This document shows, piece after piece, positions 1 to 7,597 of a stretch of DNA of 64,000 bases. The translations under genes were made by a program, and so were the position numbers. This stretch comes from an uncultured Victivallaceae bacterium (lineage in GTDB: Bacteria; Verrucomicrobiota; Lentisphaeria; Victivallales; Victivallaceae). Within the stretch, counting starts at the first letter, position 1. Each line of letters opens with the position of its first letter. Where the stretch lies: positions 36,256 to 100,255 of the forward strand of contig CALXXL010000008.1 of the NCBI GenBank assembly GCA_944392655.1, in the 5' to 3' direction. Below the pieces are notes generated by a model. The model searched no databases, was not told the origin of the DNA, and worked only from the letters and a program-made list of their open reading frames with translations.

Positions 1-378
1 CCGGAACTGAAACTATCTATCGCCGGAGTCGCCGACAAAGCGGCCGTACATCGCGGCATGGAGGGAGTTAATTTCGACGCCGCTCTCGCAAACACCCCGG
101 AAGATAACTTCATTATCCTGCTTGCTCATCGCCCCGAACTCGCTTACGAGGCGGCTCAGAAAAACGTTGATTTGCAGATATCCGGACATACCCACGGCGG
201 CATGATTGTCGGATTCGATAAAATCGTGGCAAGGTTTAACCGCGGATTCTCTTCCGGAATATATCAGGTGGGCAATATGACCCTTTGCCTCTCCAACGGT
301 ACCGGCATCTGGAACGGGTTCCCCATCCGGATCGGTTTCCCCGCGGAAATTGTCCTTATCACCCTTAAACAATCATAA
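1..378 (+). CDS. Metallophosphoesterase, C-terminal part (cut by window start)
   Basis: The open frame is already running at base 1 and ends with TAA at 376-378, so only the last 125 residues are present. It carries the calcineurin-like phosphoesterase metal motif GHTHGGMI (about residues 65-72 of the fragment), preceded by LLAHRPEL, which resembles the NxxHxP-type block of this superfamily. The family (YkuE-like) hydrolyses phosphoesters using two metal ions; the substrate cannot be told from this fragment. The N-terminal part, including any membrane anchor, lies outside the window. It converges on the sugar transporter operon and shares its terminator. Confidence 0.85.
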   Translation, partial: PELKLSIAGVADKAAVHRGMEGVNFDAALANTPEDNFIILLAHRPELAYEAAQKNVDLQISGHTHGGMIVGFDKIVARFNRGFSSGIYQVGNMTLCLSNGTGIWNGFPIRIGFPAEIVLITLKQS

Positions 379-383
379 AAAAA

Positions 384-418
384 CGCCGCCCGGATTTTCC
401 GGACGGCATCGGTTTTTT
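384..418. terminator. Bidirectional rho-independent terminator
   Basis: GCCGCCCGGA and TCCGGACGGC pair around a short T-rich loop with one G-T wobble (385-407). An A-run precedes the stem and TTTTTT follows it, so it can stop transcripts from both the phosphoesterase (plus) and the sugar-binding protein gene (minus). Confidence 0.8.
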
Positions 419-425
419 CAATTTA

Positions 426-1382
426 TCAATAGACCGATTCTGCGTTGTAGTATTCCGCCGCATTGCTGTTCAGAATGATTTCCGACGGAATCAGCAGCTC
501 TTTCTCGCCATTCACCGGCTTGCCGCCGTTACGCAGACCTTCCAGCGCCTTTTCTATCCCTACACTGATCATCTCCGGCGAGTAGGTGACGGTGGCCCGC
601 ACCACCGGGTCGTTGTCCAGCACCTTCTTGATGATCGTTTTACTGCCGCCGCCGCCAACCATCGCTTTTATATCACTGCGGCCGGACTCTTCGTACGCTT
701 TCAAGGCACCTATCAAGACATCGTCATCACCCGCCCAGACTCCGTCGATCTCCGGATACTTTTGCAGGTAGTTCTCCATCAGACTCATGCCCTTTTCCGT
801 ATTCCACCACGCCGGCTGTGATTCAAGAATCTTGATCTCCGGATACTTTTCCGCCAGTACCTCGCGGAATGCTTCCACACGGTCGGTGTTGATCGGACAG
901 GGAATCCCTTCCATTACCAGGATATCTCCCTTGCCACCCAGCAGCTGACCCATCGCTTCTGCCGCCGCCGCACCAAGACTGCGGTTGTCCCCATTGACAA
1001 ACAGATCCTCGACACGGTTGCTCAACGGATTCGAAACTATTACTACATAAGTACCGGCTTTCTTCGCCTGTTCGCATACCGGCGTAAGCGGTCCTGGCTC
1101 CTGGCACAGCACTACCAGCGCATCCACCTGACGCGCCAGAAGATTCTCAATACGGTCCGCCTGTGCCGAGGTCGTCTCACCCAGCGTTACAATCACTTCC
1201 ACATTCGGATTGGCCGCCTCAATCTCCTTCTTCGCCTGCTCCGCACACCAGACTATACCCCCTGTCCAGCCATGGGTCGCCGCCGGAACCGATACCCCTA
1301 TCTTTAACTTATCCGCTCCGGACTCTCCACACCCTGTCAGCAGCAGCAAACCCGCCGAAATCAGCATCAACCAGTTCTTCAT
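426..1382 (-). CDS. Sugar ABC transporter substrate-binding lipoprotein (RbsB-like)
   Basis: Periplasmic-binding protein of the ribose/galactose type, 318 residues. It starts with a lipoprotein signal peptide whose lipobox is LLTGC (Cys18), so it is probably anchored to a membrane rather than free. The fold is the type I sugar-binding bilobe: KIGVSVP near the start, VIVSNPL near the first lobe end, and WAGDDDVLIGALKAYEESG in the second lobe, typical of RbsB/YtfQ relatives. It is the last gene of a three-gene operon with permease and ATPase, 3 bases after the permease stop codon. The sugar is unknown. Confidence 0.93.
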   Translation of the reverse strand: MKNWLMLISAGLLLLTGCGESGADKLKIGVSVPAATHGWTGGIVWCAEQAKKEIEAANPNVEVIVTLGETTSAQADRIENLLARQVDALVVLCQEPGPLTPVCEQAKKAGTYVVIVSNPLSNRVEDLFVNGDNRSLGAAAAEAMGQLLGGKGDILVMEGIPCPINTDRVEAFREVLAEKYPEIKILESQPAWWNTEKGMSLMENYLQKYPEIDGVWAGDDDVLIGALKAYEESGRSDIKAMVGGGGSKTIIKKVLDNDPVVRATVTYSPEMISVGIEKALEGLRNGGKPVNGEKELLIPSEIILNSNAAEYYNAESVY

Positions 1383-1385
1383 ATC

Positions 1386-2303
1386 TCACGCTTCCTTCCT
1401 GTTTTTATATTGAAACAGCACCGCAATTATGATTACCGTGCCTTTTACTATCCCCTGTAAATTGGCCGAAATACCCCATAAGTCAAGCGCATTCGAGATG
1501 ATGCCGAGAATGAATATCCCCGCCAATGTCCCCCAGACCGACGCTTTGCCGCCAGACATGCTTGTACCACCAATTATCACCGCCGCTATCGCATCAAGTT
1601 CATACGATAAACCCGCACCTGTGGAACTGATCGAGTCCAGACGCCCGGCAAACATTATCGCACTCAACCCCGTCAGCAGCCCGATTATACCATAGGTGTG
1701 GAACTTTACCACCCCGGTGCGGATTCCGGCATAGCGCGCAACACGCTCATTCGACCCCACCGCACAGACATGACGGCCAAACGGCGTCTCCACCAGCACC
1801 AGCGCCAGAATTACCGCCGAAGCCGCCATTACCCAGAACGGCACCCAGCCGCCAAGATTGCGGAATAACGGATTGCCTGCCGTTACCAGTCCGGCATCCG
1901 CTAAATACAGCGACAGCGAACGGAATATCGACATCGTTCCCAACGTTACTATAAATGGCGGTATCTTCCATACCGAGACCAATGTGCCGTTCAACGCTCC
2001 ACCTATATAACCCGTTGCCCCCGCCGCCAGCACCGCCAGCAGCAGACCCGTAAGCGGACTGCACTCAACCCCGTTCATCAGTTGCAGCGCCACCACCCCG
2101 GACAATGCAAACAATGACCCGACCGAGAGATCTATACCCCCGGCAGCAATCACCAGCGTCATCCCCAGCGCAATTATGCCGCTGTAGGAGACCTGTCGCG
2201 AAATGTTCATCAGATTCTGCGGATTGCGGAAGTAGTCACTCGATATACAGCACACCGCAAACAATACCGCCAACGCAATATAAGGCCCTAATGATTTCTT
2301 CAT
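1386..2303 (-). CDS. Sugar ABC transporter permease (RbsC-like)
   Basis: Inner-membrane permease of the ribose/xylose type, 305 residues, with many hydrophobic helices. The family loop is visible as GMTLVIAAGGIDLSVGS followed later by AVGSNERVARYAGI, the EAA-like coupling segment contacting the ATPase. I place the start at the ATG at 2303 because it overlaps the ATPase stop as ATGA and has a purine-rich ribosome site (GGGAAAAGGA) just upstream; an in-frame codon at 2369 would lie deep inside the ATPase gene. One permease gene suggests a homodimer. Confidence 0.92.
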   Translation of the reverse strand: MKKSLGPYIALAVLFAVCCISSDYFRNPQNLMNISRQVSYSGIIALGMTLVIAAGGIDLSVGSLFALSGVVALQLMNGVECSPLTGLLLAVLAAGATGYIGGALNGTLVSVWKIPPFIVTLGTMSIFRSLSLYLADAGLVTAGNPLFRNLGGWVPFWVMAASAVILALVLVETPFGRHVCAVGSNERVARYAGIRTGVVKFHTYGIIGLLTGLSAIMFAGRLDSISSTGAGLSYELDAIAAVIIGGTSMSGGKASVWGTLAGIFILGIISNALDLWGISANLQGIVKGTVIIIAVLFQYKNRKEA

Positions 2304-3778
2304 TCCTTTTCCCTCTTTACTCCAGTCGCCAGATACATGATCTCCTCTTCCGTGAGCGACTCCCCACAAAGCTCACCGGCTATCTCACCATTGTGCATAA
2401 CCAGCACACGGCGGCACATGCCAAGAAGCTCCTCAAGATCCGAACAGATCATCAGGCACGCCACTCCGGACTCTGCCAGATGATTGATAAATTCATATAT
2501 GTCCCGCCGGGCGGCGACATCCACCCCGCGCGTAGGTTCGTCAAAGATAAATACCCCCGGATTGACATCCAGCCCCTTCGCCAGTGCCGCTTTCTGCTGA
2601 TTGCCGCCGGAAAGATAGCGCAGCAACGTATCCTGACTCTCACTTTTGATCCGGAATTCACGGATATATTCCGCCGCTTTTTCACGAACCAGACCCCAGC
2701 GGATCCAGCCAAAACGGCAATAACGTTTCAGTGAACTCAATACTATGTTCTCCGCCAGCGAAAAGTCGGTGAGTATCCCTGCATTCTGCCGATCCTCCGG
2801 CAGGTAGCTCACCCCCGCATCCAATGCCTGACGCACATTGCGGAATCTTACCCGCTTTCCATTCAGCTCCACCGTGCCGGTATCCATACGGCGCAAGCCG
2901 CACAGCGTCTCCGCCAGTTCGCTGCGGCCGCTCCCCCCAAGACCGGCCAGTCCGAGAACTTCACCCCCGCGCAGCTCAAATGAGATGTTCTTAAGCAGTT
3001 TGCCCGAACCGAGATTATCCACCTTCAATACCGGACTCTTGCTCATGTCCGGCAGCGGACGCTTTTCCGGAAACATCCGCGTCAATTCCCGGCCCACCAT
3101 CCGGCGCACCATCTCCAGCGGATCCAGTTCCCCCGATTTGCCATCGTAAACCAGCACGCCGTCACGCAGAATTACCACACGGTCGCAGATCTCATTCACC
3201 TCCGCCAGCTTGTGCGAAATGTATATCACCGATTTTCCCGCCGCACGAAGTTCACGCATAATACCGAAAAGGCGCTCCGTCTCTTCATGATTCAACAGCG
3301 TACTGGGTTCATCCATTATTATGATGTTTGCATCCGCCGCCATCGCTTTGGCGATCTCCACCATCTGTTTCTCCGATACCGGAAGATCACGGACCAGAGC
3401 GTCCGGCGAAATCTCAACCTTTAACCGCGCAAATTCGTGCAGTGCACGTTCACGCATATCTTTGCGGCGCAGAAAACCCAGCTTTGACGGCTCGTTCCCG
3501 AGAAAAATATTCTCCGCTACACTCAAATCCAGCGCCAGATTGAACTCCTGATGGATCGCGGATATCCGGTTGCCGAAATTCTCAACTCTCCCGGAGTCCG
3601 GCTTCACCAGATTAAGTATGCACTTGACCAGCGTCGATTTGCCCGCACCGTTCTCTCCGATTATGCCGACTATCTCCCCGCTGTTCAACTCAAAGGTGAT
3701 GTCCGTCAGCACACGATTCCGGTTGTAGGATTTTTCCAGATTGCTGATCTTTAAAAGAGTGCGCCCCGATGCAGTCAT
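2300..3778 (-). CDS. Sugar ABC transporter ATP-binding protein, two ATPase domains (RbsA-like)
   Basis: Cytoplasmic energy-coupling subunit of 492 residues with two tandem ABC domains. The first has Walker A GENGAGKST (41-49), an ABC signature written LPVSEKQMVEIAKAM and Walker B IIIMDEP. The second has the degenerate Walker A GLGGSGRSEL, signature LSGGNQQKAALAKGL and Walker B VFIFDEPTRGVD. Such asymmetry is normal in RbsA/MglA/XylG proteins. It is the first gene of the operon, with ATPase, permease and binding protein in that order. A palindrome in the leader (3791-3822) suggests control by a repressor or activator. Confidence 0.94.
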   Translation of the reverse strand: MTASGRTLLKISNLEKSYNRNRVLTDITFELNSGEIVGIIGENGAGKSTLVKCILNLVKPDSGRVENFGNRISAIHQEFNLALDLSVAENIFLGNEPSKLGFLRRKDMRERALHEFARLKVEISPDALVRDLPVSEKQMVEIAKAMAADANIIIMDEPSTLLNHEETERLFGIMRELRAAGKSVIYISHKLAEVNEICDRVVILRDGVLVYDGKSGELDPLEMVRRMVGRELTRMFPEKRPLPDMSKSPVLKVDNLGSGKLLKNISFELRGGEVLGLAGLGGSGRSELAETLCGLRRMDTGTVELNGKRVRFRNVRQALDAGVSYLPEDRQNAGILTDFSLAENIVLSSLKRYCRFGWIRWGLVREKAAEYIREFRIKSESQDTLLRYLSGGNQQKAALAKGLDVNPGVFIFDEPTRGVDVAARRDIYEFINHLAESGVACLMICSDLEELLGMCRRVLVMHNGEIAGELCGESLTEEEIMYLATGVKREKE

Positions 3779-3790
3779 TTTTCCGTATGT

Positions 3791-3822
3791 TATGAAATTA
3801 TTCCATTAAATATAATTTCATA
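3791..3822. promoter_or_regulatory. Perfect 10-bp inverted repeat, probable operator of the sugar transporter operon
   Basis: TATGAAATTA (3791-3800) and TAATTTCATA (3813-3822) are exact inverted copies separated by 12 bases. The site lies between the predicted -10 box (3824-3829, minus) and the ATPase start codon at 3778, covering the expected transcription start. That position fits a repressor operator; a stem in the 5' leader is the alternative. Confidence 0.55.
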
Positions 3823-3823
3823 T

Positions 3824-3851
3824 ACTTTAACGGATTTTACACTTTTTTCAA
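3824..3851 (-). promoter_or_regulatory. Predicted promoter of the sugar transporter operon
   Basis: On the minus strand TTGAAA (3851-3846) and TAAAGT (3829-3824) are spaced by 16 bases, the same spacing as other promoters seen in this window, and lie upstream of the first operon gene. Confidence 0.5.
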
Positions 3852-3891
3852 CTTTATATAAAACAAAAAAATGTAAAAAACACACAATAAC

Positions 3892-4488
3892 CTATTCCGA
3901 CGCAACCGTTCCGTAACCGTTCGACTCCAGATGCTCGACAAATACTTGCGATACCACTACCGCCGGAGGATCTTCAAATAAGAGCGGCTGGAGGCATTCC
4001 AGAAATACCAGTGGCTCTATCTTATGCTTGTAGTCCTGCACCGTCTCCACCCCGATCTCCGACAAGTCCGTCTTGCCGTGGCGCAGCACATATTCTACAT
4101 AGCCGCTGCGCCCGACATAATCCGTACACAACAGCCGGATGATATTCACTAAACTCACCAGCGCCAGATCCAGGCCAAACGCCTGAAAACAGAACAGCTT
4201 GACCGGAAACGGTACTTTTAAATCACGGAAACCAAAGGCCGGAGTCGGCAGCGATTTGTCCCGGTTTGCCGCAAAGATAATACTGTGCAGCAGAAAAAAC
4301 AATAACGATATCAACAGCAGTATGATTAGCAAAATCCCAAATAATCCGCCTGCCGACATGTAAATCATCAGCACTATCGAACCAATGATAAATCCATAGC
4401 ACAATACCCCGGTAAAAGTACCGACTATCATCGCTATGAGTTCCGACATTATCCGTGATATCCACCAACGGAATACTATTTTCCTCAT
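3892..4488 (-). CDS. Hypothetical membrane protein
   Basis: I do not recognise this protein. From the ATG at 4488 it has 198 residues. After a short basic N-terminus come two or three hydrophobic helices (about residues 12-62, with long runs of I and L), then a soluble region with no motif I can name. The ATG at 4488 is preferred over an ATG at 4500 because GGAG lies 6 bases before it. It is transcribed alone, diverging from the small gene at 4702. Confidence 0.6.
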   Translation of the reverse strand: MRKIVFRWWISRIMSELIAMIVGTFTGVLCYGFIIGSIVLMIYMSAGGLFGILLIILLLISLLFFLLHSIIFAANRDKSLPTPAFGFRDLKVPFPVKLFCFQAFGLDLALVSLVNIIRLLCTDYVGRSGYVEYVLRHGKTDLSEIGVETVQDYKHKIEPLVFLECLQPLLFEDPPAVVVSQVFVEHLESNGYGTVASE

Positions 4489-4701
4489 CTCACACTCCAT
4501 TTCCGGTTATCAGTATACTGATAATTTATCCATAATTTCTATTATAAAACATTTTTAATCCGAAAACAACCCCCCTTTTTTATCGAATTTGCGTTTTTTT
4601 ATCAATATCGGGAGGTTTGACTATCTTTAATATTTGTATTTTTTAATCCGGGATTTATATTACTCTTAATCTTAAACTAATAATAACCGGAGAAAAATAA
4701 A

Positions 4702-4878
4702 ATGGCAACTTCCCACAGCAGCGGGTCTCATCACCACCATAGAAGACACCGCAGCAGGCATAACAGCCAGAGTTCTTCCACACTCTGGTTCGGATTCAAG
4801 AGAAAAAGCGTATGCCTTTCCATTCTCTTCTTTATCCTTTTCGCCGCTTTGATTATAATGGCCTATCTTTCTGAATAA
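4702..4878 (+). CDS. Small His-rich single-pass membrane protein (58 aa)
   Basis: ATG at 4702 to TAA at 4876-4878 encodes 58 residues. The first half is rich in His, Ser and Arg (HHHH followed by RRHRSRH), and the second half is one hydrophobic helix of about 20 residues with KRK before it, so the basic tail should stay in the cytoplasm. A GGAG sits about 10 bases upstream of the start. It stands alone between the divergent membrane protein and the flippase-like gene. No function can be assigned; the His cluster might bind metal or RNA. Confidence 0.55.
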   Translation: MATSHSSGSHHHHRRHRSRHNSQSSSTLWFGFKRKSVCLSILFFILFAALIIMAYLSE

Positions 4879-4965
4879 TTTTATCCTTTCTGCAGTTGAA
4901 TATTCCTCCGGTTTGAATTAAATTATATGCCATTGTTCGCTAAACACAATGGAGTCTTTGTTATT

Positions 4966-6081
4966 ATGTTCGGATACAACGGCAGCCGCAATTCCGGCGG
5001 TCAAAAATCACAAGCACAAGAGCCGCAAGTAACTACACCGCAAAATACAGAAAAAGACTCTCCTCTTAAAAAAACTCTCGTTCTCTTTATCAAAATCGCC
5101 GTCGCTGCTGTTATCGTAGCCCTGCTTATCAAGTACAATTACCAGGATTTCCGCAACGGAATAAGGGAGTTTAACTACTACTGGTTTATCCCGGCTTTTA
5201 TCGCATACGTTACACATATGTTCTTCTGCTCATGGAGATGGTACAGATTAGCTCAGATGATCGGAGTAAAACTCTCTGTAAACGAGGCCTTTGTCGTAAC
5301 CATGCAGAGCTATTTCTGGTCCCTCGTTATCCCCGGCGGCGCTATCGGAGGCGACGTGGCAAGACTCGCTATTACCGCTAAACGGCAGCCACCGGGCGCC
5401 AAGGCGGAGGGAATACTCACTATCCTTATGGACCGCGCAATCGGTATGGTGGCTCTCTTCGGTATGACCATAGTTCTTGTACTGCTATCAATTCCGCAGC
5501 TGATGAATATCGAAATCGCCGGTACCGAACTCAGCAATACGGTCAAAATCGCCGGGATTATCGCTATCCTGCTGCTGTGCATCGCCGGTAACGCCGCTAT
5601 GATGGCGCTCTTTTTCCACCGCCAGCTTACTAAACTCGCCATCGTAAGAAGACTCTTCGCCTGGGGGGATTCCCAAAGCCACGGCATGGTTCAGCGACTC
5701 ACTGACGCAATCGACCTCTATGCCAAAAACTGGCGGCAGCTATCTTACTTAACCATCGTCAGCGTATTTATGGTTCACGGAATGACCGTACTCGCGGTAC
5801 TGTTCCTTATTTACGGACTCAATATCAGCCAGATCTCTTTAATCGGAATTTTTACCGCCGTATCCATCGGAAATATCGCCGGGCTTATCCCGCTATCTCT
5901 ATCCGGTATCGGACTGCGCGACGCTGTACTGCTCGGACTCCTGCGCGCAGACAACCTGCCGGATAATATCGCCGTTATTCCTATCCTTTACTCCGCTTTG
6001 ATCATCGGAGTAAATATCCTGTGCGCTGTATTCTTTATCGCCGATTCCGGCAGCAAAACCTCCGGAAAGGAAAACTCATGA
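4966..6081 (+). CDS. Flippase-like integral membrane protein (LPG synthase TM region / UPF0104 family)
   Basis: Polytopic membrane protein of about 371 residues. A short Gln/Ser-rich tail is followed by roughly eight hydrophobic helices. The family block is visible as SWRWYRLAQMIG, then LVIPGGAIGGDVARL and IGNIAGLIPLSLSGIGLRD, characteristic of PF03706 proteins such as YbhN and the MprF flippase domain. Members move or modify lipids, but the substrate is unknown. I take the ATG at 4966, which has GGAG upstream; the ATG at 4927 has none. Its end overlaps the MTHFR gene as ATGA. Confidence 0.8.
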   Translation: MFGYNGSRNSGGQKSQAQEPQVTTPQNTEKDSPLKKTLVLFIKIAVAAVIVALLIKYNYQDFRNGIREFNYYWFIPAFIAYVTHMFFCSWRWYRLAQMIGVKLSVNEAFVVTMQSYFWSLVIPGGAIGGDVARLAITAKRQPPGAKAEGILTILMDRAIGMVALFGMTIVLVLLSIPQLMNIEIAGTELSNTVKIAGIIAILLLCIAGNAAMMALFFHRQLTKLAIVRRLFAWGDSQSHGMVQRLTDAIDLYAKNWRQLSYLTIVSVFMVHGMTVLAVLFLIYGLNISQISLIGIFTAVSIGNIAGLIPLSLSGIGLRDAVLLGLLRADNLPDNIAVIPILYSALIIGVNILCAVFFIADSGSKTSGKENS

Positions 6082-7502
6082 CACCTAATTCCGGACAGCT
6101 GGAGATGACCTTTGCTCCCGGCGAAAATACCTTTAAGAATAATCTCGACAAGGGAATATTTACCCTCCTTATCGAACACGATTCCCCCGGCGCTGACGTC
6201 GCCCCCGAAGAGGCGGGAAGAAGATTGGTACTCCTCGATCAGGCCGTTCAGCGGGCCAGCGAAATTATGCCAACCGGACTGGCTATCACCGATCAGTACA
6301 ACTTCTCACACTCCCACCGAGCCGCTGAATATGCCGGCGCACTGCCGCCGGAAAGACGCAACGCACATCTGATTTACCTGAGCGGACGCGAAACCACATT
6401 CGAACGCATGGTCGAACTGATTCAGCTATGCCGCAATGCCGGAATAAGAAACCTCGTGCCAGTCTCCGGAGATTTCCACAACAATATGACCAGAAATGTT
6501 TTTACCGAAGACGTCAGAACCATAAAGTGGATTAAAGAAAATTATCCGGACGCATCTCCGGGCGCAGTGGTCAATCCATACAAGTATCGCGCCGATACCC
6601 AGTTCGCCCAGTTCTTCAAGCTCATAAAAAAATTGAAGACCGGTTCAGGATTCGTAGTTACCCAGGCCGGATGGGATATGCGCAAATTACAGGCGCTTAA
6701 ATGGTATATGGAGTACCGCAACCTCGATTTCCCCGTCATCGCACGACTTATGCTCCTTACTCCAAGATCACTCGAACAGATCCGCAATGGCGCTTTCCCC
6801 GGAATTACCGTATCTCCGGATTTCGAGGCCATCCTGCATAATGAACTCGCCTTCTCAGCTAAACAGTTCGAGGCCGCTCAATGGCGCAGACTCGAATTGC
6901 AGGCAGCTGGATGCAAATTCCTGGGATTCAGCGGAATACAGATTTCAGGAGTAGATACCCCGGATAAAATACGCCTCACCGCTATGCGCATTAAGGCGGC
7001 TCTAAGAGAGTTCTCTTCCTTCGATCAATGGGTAGAAGAGTATTGCGCTTATCAGGCAAAAGCAGAAATGGCTCCCACTCCCAACAGCTTTATGATGTTC
7101 GAAGGGTTGCTCTCCAGACAATATTTCGACCCGACAGTAAGATTCTGCCGCAACGGACTCTTTTCCAACGTCAAAATGCAGGACAGATTGTTGTACTTCA
7201 TCAAATCCATGCTATTTAAACACTGCGACGGACAACGGCCGTCCGGCCGCCGGATCCTTAAGAAAATACTCGCCGGATGTTCCGCTTGCGGACAGTGCCG
7301 ATTGCACGATACCGCATTTATATGCACCGAGAAATGTCCCAAAAAACTCGCCAACGGCCCATGTGGCGGCGTGCGACAGAACGGCAGATGCGAAATCAGC
7401 TCCGCTATGTGCGTTCACTCAAAAATTACTGCTATACGCGAGTGGCGGCACGATCCGGATAAACTCGAAGATATCTATGTCCCCGCCAACGACGAATTTT
7501 AA
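6078..7502 (+). CDS. Methylenetetrahydrofolate reductase-like protein with fused Cys-rich C-terminal domain
   Basis: Residues about 30-330 look like the MetF (5,10-methylenetetrahydrofolate reductase) TIM barrel: LLIEHDSPG at the start, LVPVSGD and VVNPYKYRAD inside, and LGFSGIQISGV near the end. The last 90 residues carry a cysteine-rich module with CSACGQC, then ECP-like CPKKLANGPCGG and GRCEI. That matches the MTHFR C-terminal domain (PF12225) which in acetogens is often a separate partner, MetV. Here both are one 474-residue chain. It would supply methyl-THF for methionine or one-carbon metabolism, and the Cys-rich part may bring electrons. Start ATG 6078 overlaps the previous stop and has AAAGGAAAA upstream. 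Confidence 0.85.
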   Translation: MTPNSGQLEMTFAPGENTFKNNLDKGIFTLLIEHDSPGADVAPEEAGRRLVLLDQAVQRASEIMPTGLAITDQYNFSHSHRAAEYAGALPPERRNAHLIYLSGRETTFERMVELIQLCRNAGIRNLVPVSGDFHNNMTRNVFTEDVRTIKWIKENYPDASPGAVVNPYKYRADTQFAQFFKLIKKLKTGSGFVVTQAGWDMRKLQALKWYMEYRNLDFPVIARLMLLTPRSLEQIRNGAFPGITVSPDFEAILHNELAFSAKQFEAAQWRRLELQAAGCKFLGFSGIQISGVDTPDKIRLTAMRIKAALREFSSFDQWVEEYCAYQAKAEMAPTPNSFMMFEGLLSRQYFDPTVRFCRNGLFSNVKMQDRLLYFIKSMLFKHCDGQRPSGRRILKKILAGCSACGQCRLHDTAFICTEKCPKKLANGPCGGVRQNGRCEISSAMCVHSKITAIREWRHDPDKLEDIYVPANDEF

Positions 7503-7514
7503 TTCCGTACAACG

Positions 7515-7543
7515 TTGAAATATCCCCCATAAGAGAGTATATT
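7515..7543 (+). promoter_or_regulatory. Predicted promoter of the aconitase operon
   Basis: TTGAAA (7515-7520) and TATATT (7538-7543) are 17 bases apart, about 55 bases before the aconitase start codon. Confidence 0.6.
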
Positions 7544-7597
7544 ATTCAATTATTTTTTCAACTATGCAATACTCTTAACTTTATGCGAGGTTTTTCG

